Source: Chromatiales bacterium (ex Bugula neritina AB1)
Lineage (GTDB): Bacteria > Pseudomonadota > Gammaproteobacteria > Granulosicoccales > Granulosicoccaceae
Length of the DNA: 64,000 nt
Direction: 5' to 3'
Assembly: GCA_001730015.1 (NCBI GenBank)
Contig: MDLA01000091.1
Location: forward strand, 1-64,000
This document shows, piece after piece, positions 55,574-63,535 of this stretch; position 1 is the first letter of the stretch, and each line of letters starts with the position of its first letter. Made by a program: the position numbers and the translations under genes. The notes under the pieces were generated by a model, which saw only the letters and a list, made by a program, of their open reading frames with translations, made no database searches and had not been told where the DNA came from.

Positions 55574-55876
55574 ATGAAAGTTGGTGAGCAGGTTAAGAAA
55601 GTTCGATCTAAGAATGCAGGGCCCTTCTGGATTACCGTAGATGTGTTCTGTGGTGATGACGAGACATATCAGCAAATGAATAAGCTTTTGTCTTCTGCCA
55701 GGGTTGCCGGGCTTTATCAGGTGCCCCTGGAAACTCTAAAGCGGTTTGAAATGCCGGATTTGTCGGTACTAAAATTCAGTTTTCCCCGCTCTGTAGTTCA
55801 GGGTGGACGCTTTGATCGCGATATGCACGGCGCACAGATGAGTGTGTTGTTAGCTGAGCTTGATCTGGCTGAGTAG
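55574..55876 (+). CDS. DUF4387 family protein
   Basis: 100 residues: KKVRSKNAGPFWITVDVFCG, LETLKRFEMPDLSVLKFSFP and GRFDRDMHGAQMSVLLAELD are the conserved stretches of DUF4387. It is often found beside AtuA/DUF1446, sometimes fused to it, and here follows it by 49 bp. It is probably a small subunit or chaperone of the same enzyme. The exact role is unknown. Confidence 0.85.
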   Translation: MKVGEQVKKVRSKNAGPFWITVDVFCGDDETYQQMNKLLSSARVAGLYQVPLETLKRFEMPDLSVLKFSFPRSVVQGGRFDRDMHGAQMSVLLAELDLAE

Positions 55877-55992
55877 CCTGGAAAGAAACAGCTCCGGCTA
55901 GTGGTCCGCTCTGCTGAATTACGGGAATATTCCGGTTCGAAATATCAAATTTATACTTTCGAAGTACAGTGAACTTTGATGGTAGCGGTGCA

Positions 55993-56139
55993 CTAGCTTT
56001 TAGCGGTGGTGTGCTGTGCTAATGTACTCCCCCAGAGTTTTTCAAATTCTCTCATGAACCCCTTAAAACTATTTTTTTCAGAATCCGTTCTCGCTCTATC
56101 AATTGCATTCGCTGAATCCCAGACGTTTGTGCGCTGCTC
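55993..56139 (-). pseudogene. possible 3' remnant of a small gene
   Basis: A minus-strand frame of about 48 codons reads RTNVWDSANAIDRARTDSEK, then NSFKGFMREFEKLWGSTLAQ, to a TAG at 55995-55993. A stop precedes it and no start is present. The composition looks protein-like, and it abuts the group II intron remnant as cassette genes do elsewhere in this window. Family not recognised. Confidence 0.25.
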
Positions 56140-56445
56140 TTAGCCTGGTTGCCGACGGGTCAATCCTCTCGTTAGTTGAAATCGTTTGAATAGATGATAA
56201 ACAATAGCGCCGGTGATGGTAACGTCACCCGCGATTAGGTAGAGATCAGTAGACGAGCCTGATTGGCAATAAGGAGTCTGAATCTACTCACTGTGCATTG
56301 TCCGTTCTGGAATCGTTGCACAATGGCGTATTTGAGTAGATGGCGTTTTAACGGAAAGCGGCTAGTCGGCCCATCTGTTTTGTAGTTCTTCAGCAGCCGG
56401 TCTGTGCGGAGCCGCATGCAGAGTGGTGTGAGGTCCGGAGGCTAG

Positions 56446-56604
56446 GAGCTTGTTTGAGAATGAAGATCTACTGCGGACGCGATCTTTTGGCCAGCTATTC
56501 CGATCAATTTTGTTAAATATGAATAACTATTCGCCTCAATCGATCGAAATATCTGACTCAAAACCTCACGCCCTCGGTACGATCCTCATTCTCAGGCAAG
56601 CTCC
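56446..56604. repeat. MITE family A, copy 4
   Basis: 159 bp, ends GAGCTTGTTTGAGAATGA and ATTCTCAGGCAAGCTC. First of three back-to-back elements inside an intron hairpin. A CTAG at the left junction and CCTAGG between elements suggest CTAG-type target sites. Confidence 0.8.
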
Positions 56605-56606
56605 TA

Positions 56607-56723
56607 GGTGGGTGTCCGAGAACTAGAAAAATAGAATTATACATACCAGATATAGAGATAAGTAAGATCACAATCGCTACATATGGTATGTCGTTTTGTA
56701 AAATTCCAGTTCTCGGACAGCCA
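56607..56723. repeat. MITE family B, copy 2
   Basis: Nearly identical to 35722-35841, with ends TGTCCGAGAACT and AGTTCTCGGACAGCC. It is flanked on both sides by family A elements. Confidence 0.8.
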
Positions 56724-56728
56724 CCTAG

Positions 56729-56889
56729 GTGGCTGTCCGAGAATGAATGATCTACTGCGGATGTGGTCTTTTGGCCAGCTATTGCGATCGATTTAGTTGA
56801 ATATGAATAACTATTCGCCTAAATCGATCGCAATATCTGACTCAAAATCACACACCCTCGCTACGACCCTCATTCTCGGACAGCCACCT
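56729..56889. repeat. MITE family A, copy 5
   Basis: About 160 bp with well-kept ends GGCTGTCCGAGAATGA and TCATTCTCGGACAGCC, so the most intact member seen here. It lies between the family B element and the resumed intron hairpin. Confidence 0.8.
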
Positions 56890-56922
56890 GGATGCCTCCG
56901 ACCATCTGGTTATATCTATTTA

Positions 56923-57303
56923 TCACTGCATCGAACTTAAGCCGAATAAGTTTCCCTCGGTATCCATACATACGCTCACGAAACCATACTCGCCAATAGA
57001 CATTTTAGGTTTAATAACTTTACCGCCCGCGCCTATAACGCGCGATTCTTCCACTGCGCAGTCATTAACCCCAAAGTAGACAATCGTACCGCCTGTCACG
57101 GGTCCGGCTCCCTCTCTTTTCACTAATGCGCCGCCGGCACCGTAACAAGCCATATCGGTCACAAAGCCTTTCATTATGACAGAAGTGTCTGTTGGGTCAG
57201 AGATAGTTTCAAATTCCCTCTGAAGCACGTTCCCATAGAAAGTTTCTGCTCTGCTCATATCGTTCACGTAAATATCAAACCAGCCCACTGCATTTTGTTT
57301 CAT
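56923..57303 (-). CDS. VOC-family (glyoxalase/bleomycin-resistance-like) protein
   Basis: 126 residues: NAVGWFDIYVNDMSRAETFY, GNVLQREFETISDPTDTSVI and GGTIVYFGVNDCAVEESRVI show one VOC module pair as in small dioxygenase/glyoxalase-like proteins, close in look to PhnB/YdeI-adjacent families. The substrate is unknown. It lies 68 bp downstream of an AraC-family gene on the same strand, so it is probably controlled by it. The pair sits between two group II intron fragments. Confidence 0.82.
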   Translation of the reverse strand: MKQNAVGWFDIYVNDMSRAETFYGNVLQREFETISDPTDTSVIMKGFVTDMACYGAGGALVKREGAGPVTGGTIVYFGVNDCAVEESRVIGAGGKVIKPKMSIGEYGFVSVCMDTEGNLFGLSSMQ

Positions 57304-57371
57304 GATGTTATCCTCAATGTGTTTAAGGTGTGATCATGATAGTGCGTGTTGCCAGACCGGTATTGTATAAA

Positions 57372-58112
57372 TCAGACATCATACTTGCGAAAGTACCGGG
57401 CTGGAGTGTAGCCGGTAATCTTTTTAAATGAACGTATATAGTGAGATTGATCAGTATAAAGACTTGCATTTTGTTCTTTTAACGATCGCTGCAAACGCAT
57501 CACCTTTAAAAAATCATGAGGCGACAAACCGGTTGCTTCCTTCAAAATTCTCTGCAGCTGACGAGGGGAATGGTGGACGATTTCAGCCATTTCAGAAACA
57601 CTACGCACATGATCTAAATTGGAGAGTATTTTCTGAACAATTTTGTTTTGTCCGACAATATCTTGCTCGATTAAACTCGATACTAAATTAGAGAAAACAG
57701 GGATCTTATCTGTAAAAATCAGAGAGGCAGTTTCAATATTTACATCGATAAGTGGTAATTTTCCTGAATATTTTGAGCCGACAAAACTATCTTTAGTCTC
57801 GTTGGGGTTTCCTTTCCACACCCCGGGGAAAAACTGAATGCCCGCATAGTTAAAGTCTTTGCCAAGGTTTAATTCGGTATACGTGGTTTTTAGCCCAGTG
57901 ACACCCGCGATATCTGTATCTTTTTGATTAAACAGAATATTAATGCAACCATCGGGAATTGCGTGAAGCGTAAAATTATCGTTCAGTATTGCTTCGGTTT
58001 TTAATTGCCAATAACTATGAACAATATCGCTCAGTTCTTGCGGTGGTTGGAATTCATTATAGATAACAGCGCCAGAATGTTTTTCCATTCCGTCTTTTAC
58101 GGGATCATACAT
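57372..58112 (-). CDS. AraC-family transcriptional regulator
   Basis: 246 residues. The N-terminal part (about 1-130) contains HAIPDGCINILFNQKD, typical of the DUF6597/AraC sensor type. The C-terminal AraC DNA-binding domain has two HTH: MAEIVHHSPRQLQRILKEAT and LKEQNASLYTDQSHYIRSFK with the signature FKKITGYTPARYFRKY. Probable regulator of the VOC gene next to it. Start ATG 58112 lies about 40 bp from an ATATAAC core-like heptamer, as in the cassette block. Confidence 0.88.
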   Translation of the reverse strand: MYDPVKDGMEKHSGAVIYNEFQPPQELSDIVHSYWQLKTEAILNDNFTLHAIPDGCINILFNQKDTDIAGVTGLKTTYTELNLGKDFNYAGIQFFPGVWKGNPNETKDSFVGSKYSGKLPLIDVNIETASLIFTDKIPVFSNLVSSLIEQDIVGQNKIVQKILSNLDHVRSVSEMAEIVHHSPRQLQRILKEATGLSPHDFLKVMRLQRSLKEQNASLYTDQSHYIRSFKKITGYTPARYFRKYDV

Positions 58113-58220
58113 ACTTTAACTGGTATTTATTTGCGTAAGGTTGGAGTATTCGGCGTAAATATAACGTTCAGTACAGCTGGCGGTTGAAGCGAGACGTAAG
58201 TTGTATCTCTGGTGTTGCTT

Positions 58221-58450
58221 GTGCGCCCGGCATGAATAAACTAATGAAGTGAAAGTCCTCTGTTGGAGAGTCACTGTGTATTCATGGAAATAAGTATGCT
58301 TGAACAACTAGCGAACGGCAACTGCAGAGCTGCGAGCCGATGCGGAGAGGAAATCCGGAGAATAGCTGCGGAGTGGTGAATGAGTGCATCATATAGAGGC
58401 GTAGCTTGAAGGAGAGGTGGCACTAGATAAGAAACCGTGTGGTTCAACGG
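58221..58450 (+). mobile_element. group II intron, 5' end fragment (I5)
   Basis: GTGCGCCCGGCATGAATAAA and GTGAAAGTCCTCTGTTGGAG match the 5' end of intron I3 (41195 onward), followed by domain I-like CTGCAGAGCTGCGAGCCGAT and GCATCATATAGAGGCG. The 5' exon ends TTGCTT(GT). No RT gene or 3' end follows. The fragment fades out between about 58450 and the M20 gene, so the end coordinate is approximate. Confidence 0.65.
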
Positions 58451-58785
58451 GTAACGTAAATTTTACATAAAGCGCAGGTGCAGTGAATACTGCTCATTGT
58501 CAACAGCGGAGTGCACAATGGGGGAGGTAACGGGTCGGATCACTGATGTCGGGCCGGTTCGGTTGCATGGTATGGGTGTGCGCCTATCGAAGCAAATTGA
58601 TGCAGGCAATTGTTTCAAGCAAAACGGACGGGCCGCTTTTTCGGAGCAGGCATAAATCTATTTCAAACGAAATCTTTCAGATTCGCTCTGATTTGAATCT
58701 TACAAAACACACCTGACACCGTATACTGTTGCCCGTATACGGCATTAACAATCCATGGATATCCGCACGAAATTGGAGCGAAACA

Positions 58786-60210
58786 ATGAAAAATACAAAT
58801 GTTATCTGGGAGTTCGTAGACAACCACTGTGACGCTTTCGTAGAGCTCTCTGATCGGGTGTTCGATATTCCAGAGACACTCTACAACGAATATAAATCTG
58901 TCGCTGAGCACAAATCCATGCTGGATACGCAGGGTTTTCGAGTCACCGAAGATGCGGCGGGCATCCCGACAGCGGTGCTGGGTGAAGCGGGTGAGGAGGG
59001 GCCGGTCATTGCGATCCTTGGCGAGTTTGACGCCTTGCCCTACCTCAGTCAGGAACCGGGGGTTGCCGAGCCAAAGCCGATTGAAAGCGGCGGCAACGGT
59101 CACGGCTGTGGCCACAATTTACTGGGTTCAGCGGCCCTGCTGGCAGCGACAGCGGTAAAAGACTGGATGGCAGAGACCGGGGTAAAAGCGCGCGTGCGTT
59201 ACTACGGCTGCCCTGCGGAAGAAGGCGGTGCGGCAAAGGCCTTTATGGTTCGCGACGGACTATTTGACGATGTAGATCTCGCCATCTCGTGGCATCCGGC
59301 AACGTTCACCGCGGTGAACAAAGCAAACTCGCTGGCCAACACGCGGATCGATTTTACCTTCCGCGGCAAGGCTTCACATGCAGCGGCAGCACCGGAACTG
59401 GGGCGCAGCGCGCTGGATGCTGTTGAACTGATGAATGTTGGTATTAACTATATGCGCGAGCACATGCCTGATGATGCCCGCGTACACTACGCCTACCTGG
59501 ATGCAGGCGGGGTTGCACCGAACGTGGTGCAGCACCAGGCAACTGTGCGGCAACTGGTCAGGGCGCGTGATCTGCCGGGCTTGCGAACCTTGCTTGAGCG
59601 CGTTAAAAAAATTGCCGAGGGCGCGGCCCTGATGACTGAAACAACGGTTGAATCCAACGTGTTTACCGGCGTGTCAAACCTGCTGGGCAACCGGCCGCTC
59701 GAGGAGGCTATGCAGGCTGAGCTGGACCATCTAGGCCCTGTAGAATTTGACGATAATGATCGGGCATTCGCTAAAGAAATACAAAAATCACTCACCGATG
59801 AGGATATTGCCGTTTCTTTCAGGCGTTGCGGCATGCCAGCACCTGATCACGAACTTCCCCTTTGTGATTTCGTCGCGCCTCTCGATCTGACCGGTGACGG
59901 CGGAGAGGGCTCAACCGATGTCGGGGACACCAGCTGGGCGGTGCCAACCGTGCAGGCTCGCGTAGCAACTTGCGCCGTGGGTACGCCATTCCACACCTGG
60001 CAGACCGTGGCTCAGGGCAAGGCTCCGGCGGCGCACAAAGGCATGATTTACGCGGCGAAGGTGATGGCAGCAACAGCGAAGCGCGCAATTGAAGACAAAG
60101 CACTGCGCGATGCGGCACAAGCTGAACACAGAGCGCAACTTGATAAAACGCCGTATATATCGCCACTTCCTGCGGGTGTAAAGCCGCCGGTTGTGAAGCG
60201 CGAGGACTAA
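58786..60210 (+). CDS. M20-family amidohydrolase (AbgB-like)
   Basis: 474 residues from ATG 58786 with GGAG 8-9 nt upstream. An in-frame ATG at 58729 would add 19 residues with no family support. Metal-binding M20 motifs: GNGHGCGHNLLGSAAL (His ligands), YGCPAEEGGAAKAFM (catalytic Glu and metal Glu), ISWHPATFT (His), and the dimerisation domain with FRGKASHAAAAPELGRSALD. AbgB-like enzymes split p-aminobenzoyl-glutamate or related amides. Here it opens an operon with an M81 peptidase and a peptide-type ABC transporter, so a peptide or N-acyl amino acid is a likely substrate. Confidence 0.88.
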   Translation: MKNTNVIWEFVDNHCDAFVELSDRVFDIPETLYNEYKSVAEHKSMLDTQGFRVTEDAAGIPTAVLGEAGEEGPVIAILGEFDALPYLSQEPGVAEPKPIESGGNGHGCGHNLLGSAALLAATAVKDWMAETGVKARVRYYGCPAEEGGAAKAFMVRDGLFDDVDLAISWHPATFTAVNKANSLANTRIDFTFRGKASHAAAAPELGRSALDAVELMNVGINYMREHMPDDARVHYAYLDAGGVAPNVVQHQATVRQLVRARDLPGLRTLLERVKKIAEGAALMTETTVESNVFTGVSNLLGNRPLEEAMQAELDHLGPVEFDDNDRAFAKEIQKSLTDEDIAVSFRRCGMPAPDHELPLCDFVAPLDLTGDGGEGSTDVGDTSWAVPTVQARVATCAVGTPFHTWQTVAQGKAPAAHKGMIYAAKVMAATAKRAIEDKALRDAAQAEHRAQLDKTPYISPLPAGVKPPVVKRED

Positions 60211-60216
60211 TCACTC

Positions 60217-61746
60217 ATGGCATCACCGCGCATTGCCCTGATGGGCATGATTCTCGAGTCGAACCGCTGTGCCCGACCGGCTACCCTTGCCGATTTCGAA
60301 AGCCTGACCTGGCTTAAAGGCGACTCGCTGCTGGCCGAGGCACGGTCCGGGGCGCCTGCACTTGCCACTGAATTTTCGGCCTTTGTGCAGGCTATGGATG
60401 CAACCGGCGCGTGGACACCGGTGCCGGTTTTACTCGCCGCCTGCCATCCGCACGGCCCTGTAGAGAAAGAGGTATTCGACGCCTATTGCACAGAGATTCT
60501 GGCGGCTCTTGATGAACCGGTGGACGCGGTTTATCTGTGCCATCACGGTGCCATGGTGGCAACGCACCTTGACGACCCCGATGGAGAGCTCGCCACATTG
60601 GTGCGGCAGAAGGTTGGCAGCGATGTTCCGATTGTGCAAACACTGGATCTGCATGGCAATATCTCCGATAAAATGACAAGTGCGGTCAATCTTATCTGTG
60701 GCTACAGAACCAACCCGCATGTAGACATGATCGAGCGTGGAGAGGAAGCCGCCTTCTCGCTACGGCGCATCCTTGCCGGCCTCGCGCGGCCCCGGGTTGC
60801 CCATGTTAAACTGCCGCTGGCACCCGCGTCGATCAGTTTGCTCACCGCGGCAGGTCCCTATGGAGAGTTAATCGACTACGGTCAAAAACGACAGGCAGAA
60901 CACGCTGGTACGATTCTGAATGTATCGATCTTCGGTAACTTTATATTCTCGGACGTACCCGAAAACGGTGTTTCCATTGTTGTCACCGCTCGCGATGATC
61001 TGTCGGTCGCAGAAGCACTGGCCGATGAAATTGCAACGATGGCGTGGCAGATGCGCGATCGATTTATCCGCTCGCTAACGCCGGTGAAAGAAGCGGTTGC
61101 GATTGCGACCAACTCGAACCGCAAGCCGGTTATTTTCTCCGACGCAGGTGATAACCCCGGTGGTGGTGGCTCAGGGCGAACCACCGAACTGCTGTCTGCA
61201 CTGGCAGAGGCCGGTGCAGAAAACGTTTTCTACGGTTCGTTCTTCGATACAGAGCTTGCACGGGAAGCACATAAAGCCGGTGTCGGTGCGCACTTTACCG
61301 CTCGCTTCAATCGCACTGCCGGCACACAAACATGGGAGCAGTGGGACGCGCCGTTTTCTGCAGAGGCAACCGTTCTGGCGCTTAGAGAAGGCGATGTCAC
61401 CGGGCGACTGGGTATCTTTGCCGGCCGACGCTTGAAGCTTGGCCTTTGCGCTTTAGTTGAAATTGGTGGCATCAAGGTGGTGGTTATCTCCGATCGCGCT
61501 CAAACCGCTGACCCCGTATTGTTTGAGATGTTCGGCCTCGATATCGCAACGGCTCAAACGGTAGTTGTGAAGTCACGCGGTCACTTCAGGGCCGGGTTTC
61601 TACCCTGGTTTCCACCCCAACAGGTATTCGAGATTGATACCGAAGGGCTGACTTCGCCGGTGCTGGAACGCTGGCCACTGGCGCGTGTGCCACGGCCGAG
61701 TTTTCCACTCGATGCCGATGCTGGCTGGCCGGGTGCGTCAGCCTGA
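60217..61746 (+). CDS. M81-family metallopeptidase (MlrC-like)
   Basis: 509 residues. Family blocks: ALMGMILESNRCARPATLAD (Glu-containing N-terminus), VYLCHHGAMVATHLDDPDGE, TLDLHGNISDKMTSA, GYRTNPHVDMIERGEEAA and SDAGDNPGGGGSGRTTELL. M81 enzymes include microcystinase C, which opens linearised microcystin and other small peptides or amides. The gene lies 6 bp after the M20 gene and before the transporter, suggesting stepwise breakdown of an imported peptide-like compound. The actual substrate is unknown. Confidence 0.9.
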   Translation: MASPRIALMGMILESNRCARPATLADFESLTWLKGDSLLAEARSGAPALATEFSAFVQAMDATGAWTPVPVLLAACHPHGPVEKEVFDAYCTEILAALDEPVDAVYLCHHGAMVATHLDDPDGELATLVRQKVGSDVPIVQTLDLHGNISDKMTSAVNLICGYRTNPHVDMIERGEEAAFSLRRILAGLARPRVAHVKLPLAPASISLLTAAGPYGELIDYGQKRQAEHAGTILNVSIFGNFIFSDVPENGVSIVVTARDDLSVAEALADEIATMAWQMRDRFIRSLTPVKEAVAIATNSNRKPVIFSDAGDNPGGGGSGRTTELLSALAEAGAENVFYGSFFDTELAREAHKAGVGAHFTARFNRTAGTQTWEQWDAPFSAEATVLALREGDVTGRLGIFAGRRLKLGLCALVEIGGIKVVVISDRAQTADPVLFEMFGLDIATAQTVVVKSRGHFRAGFLPWFPPQQVFEIDTEGLTSPVLERWPLARVPRPSFPLDADAGWPGASA

Positions 61747-61883
61747 TTGTTACCCTCGGTCACCAGGCTGCTTTGCGAATCGTAATTTAGGTTGTTAAGA
61801 TCAAACCGTCACCTGACCATGTGAACAGGTATTTATATACCTTAAGTGTGCTGCAGCGTGTAACAACAACAGGGATCCAAAAT

Positions 61884-63461
61884 ATGACATTCAGAACCAC
61901 TCTCGGTGCATTCATTGCCTCGGCGTTACTGGCTGGACCGGCCTTATCCGAAGAACTAACCATCGGTCTTGCATCGGAACCAACGGCTATTGATCCGCAC
62001 TTCCATAATCTCGGACCAAACAATGCCTTTGCGCGTCACGTGTTCGACCGGCTTATTCTACAAAACGAGTTACAACAACTTGAACCCGGTCTTGCCGTGT
62101 CATGGAAACCCATCGATGACCTGACATGGGAATTCAAGCTGCGCGAAGGGGTGAAATTTCACGATGGCAGTGACTTCACCGCAGATGATGTGGTTTGTAC
62201 ATGGGAGCGGGCCCCGAATGTGCCTAACTCGCCCTCGTCCTTTGCCACCTACACCAAAGGCAAGACCGTTGAAAAGGTCGACGACTACACCGTGCGCTTT
62301 AAGTCGGCAGCACCTTATCCCCTGATGGCAAATGATATTTCAACCGTTACTATTGTTTCGAACGAAGGCGGCTGTGACGGCACCACCAGCCAGTATAACG
62401 ATGGCACCGCGGCGGTTGGTACCGGCCCGTTCAGGTTCGTTAGTTACAAGCCTGGAGATTCGATAGTTGTTGAGCGTAACGATGACTATTGGGGCGACAA
62501 ACCCTACTGGTCAAAAGTTACCTTCAAGCCTATTAAATCAGGCCCGGCACGCGTTGCCGCATTGCTGGCCGGTGATGTTGATGTTATCGCCTCTGTTCCC
62601 ACCACCGACGTATCCACACTGGAGAAAAACGATAAGGTTAGCCTGAGTCAGGGTGTATCAAACCGGGTGATCTATCTACACCTCGATCATAACCGGGTGG
62701 ATTCGCCATACGTAAAAGCAAATGGCGGTGGTGCTATAGAAAATCCGTTGCAAAAGCTTGAAGTGCGTAAAGCCATTTCAATGGCAATTAATCGTGATGC
62801 TATCGTTGACCGGGTAATGGAAGGTATTGCAATTAAGGCCGGGCAGCTTTTACCCGACGGCTTTTTCGGTGTCTCTGAAAACCTTGAGCCAGTGGCCTAC
62901 GACCCTAAAGGCGCTAAAGCGATGCTTGCCGCGGCAGGTTATCCAGACGGCTTTGAACTGACCATACACGGGCCGAACGATCGCTACATTAACGACGCCA
63001 AAATAGCCGAGGCTATCGGCCAGATGCTGACACGAATCGGCATCAAGACCGCAGTCGAAACTATGCCGCGCTCAGTCTACTTTGGTCGTGCCTCTCGAGG
63101 CGGTCCCGACAAAACCCCCGAGTTCAGTTTTATTCTGGTTGGCTGGGGTGCCGGATCAGGTGAGGCTTCTTCACCACTGAAGTCACTCATTGCCACGCAC
63201 AACCCCGACAAAGGCTGGGGCTCATCAAACCGTGGTCGTTACTCCAATGCGGAGTTCGATGCGCTTCTGGATACAGCACTCAGCGCTGTTGATGATGCCG
63301 AGCGTCAGGATCTGTTGGCCAAGGCTACAGAGATGGCAATTGAAGATGTTGCGATTATCCCAACGCATTATCAGGTCAGCACATGGGGCACCAGGAAGGG
63401 CCTCAAATACGTCGCACGTACTGATGAGTACACGCTTGCCATTGGTGTCGAGAAGGAGTGA
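61884..63461 (+). CDS. dipeptide-type ABC transporter substrate-binding protein
   Basis: 525 residues from ATG 61884, which begins the signal peptide (MTFRTTLGAFIASALLAGPA) and has AGGGA 8 nt upstream. The frame from 61821 adds 21 residues before it. SBP family 5 (DppA/OppA-like): ELTIGLASEPTAIDPHFHNL, LEPGLAVSWKPIDDLTWEFK, KLREGVKFHDGSDFTADDVV and GTGPFRFVSYKPGDSIVVER. It feeds the permease that begins at 63536. Confidence 0.92.
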   Translation: MTFRTTLGAFIASALLAGPALSEELTIGLASEPTAIDPHFHNLGPNNAFARHVFDRLILQNELQQLEPGLAVSWKPIDDLTWEFKLREGVKFHDGSDFTADDVVCTWERAPNVPNSPSSFATYTKGKTVEKVDDYTVRFKSAAPYPLMANDISTVTIVSNEGGCDGTTSQYNDGTAAVGTGPFRFVSYKPGDSIVVERNDDYWGDKPYWSKVTFKPIKSGPARVAALLAGDVDVIASVPTTDVSTLEKNDKVSLSQGVSNRVIYLHLDHNRVDSPYVKANGGGAIENPLQKLEVRKAISMAINRDAIVDRVMEGIAIKAGQLLPDGFFGVSENLEPVAYDPKGAKAMLAAAGYPDGFELTIHGPNDRYINDAKIAEAIGQMLTRIGIKTAVETMPRSVYFGRASRGGPDKTPEFSFILVGWGAGSGEASSPLKSLIATHNPDKGWGSSNRGRYSNAEFDALLDTALSAVDDAERQDLLAKATEMAIEDVAIIPTHYQVSTWGTRKGLKYVARTDEYTLAIGVEKE

Positions 63462-63478
63462 CTGTTTAGTTTAACTGC

Positions 63479-63502
63479 TGCGGGGGCCATCGTGCCCCCG
63501 CA
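63479..63502 (+). terminator. intercistronic GC-rich stem-loop
   Basis: TGCGGGGGC, loop CATCGT, GCCCCCGCA form a perfect 9-bp stem 17 bp after the binding-protein stop. No T-run follows. As at 16006-16045, this probably sets a higher mRNA level for the binding protein than for the permeases rather than ending the transcript. Confidence 0.65.
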
Positions 63503-63535
63503 ACCGTAAACTGGTATCAGCATTCACTCTAACCC

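Larger units (their letters stand above)
56150..56910 (+). mobile_element. group II intron 3' remnant split by three MITEs (I4)
   Basis: The plus strand from about 56150 aligns with 39780-40127 (AATAGATG, AACAATAGCGC, ACTCACTGTGCATTG, TCTGTGCGGAGCCGCATGCA). The terminal hairpin GGTCCGGAGGCTAG is interrupted at 56446 by three tandem MITEs and resumes at 56890 with GATGCCTCCGACCATCTGGT. The 3' exon is TATATC, just after the end of the VOC gene. The 5' part is absent. Confidence 0.6.
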
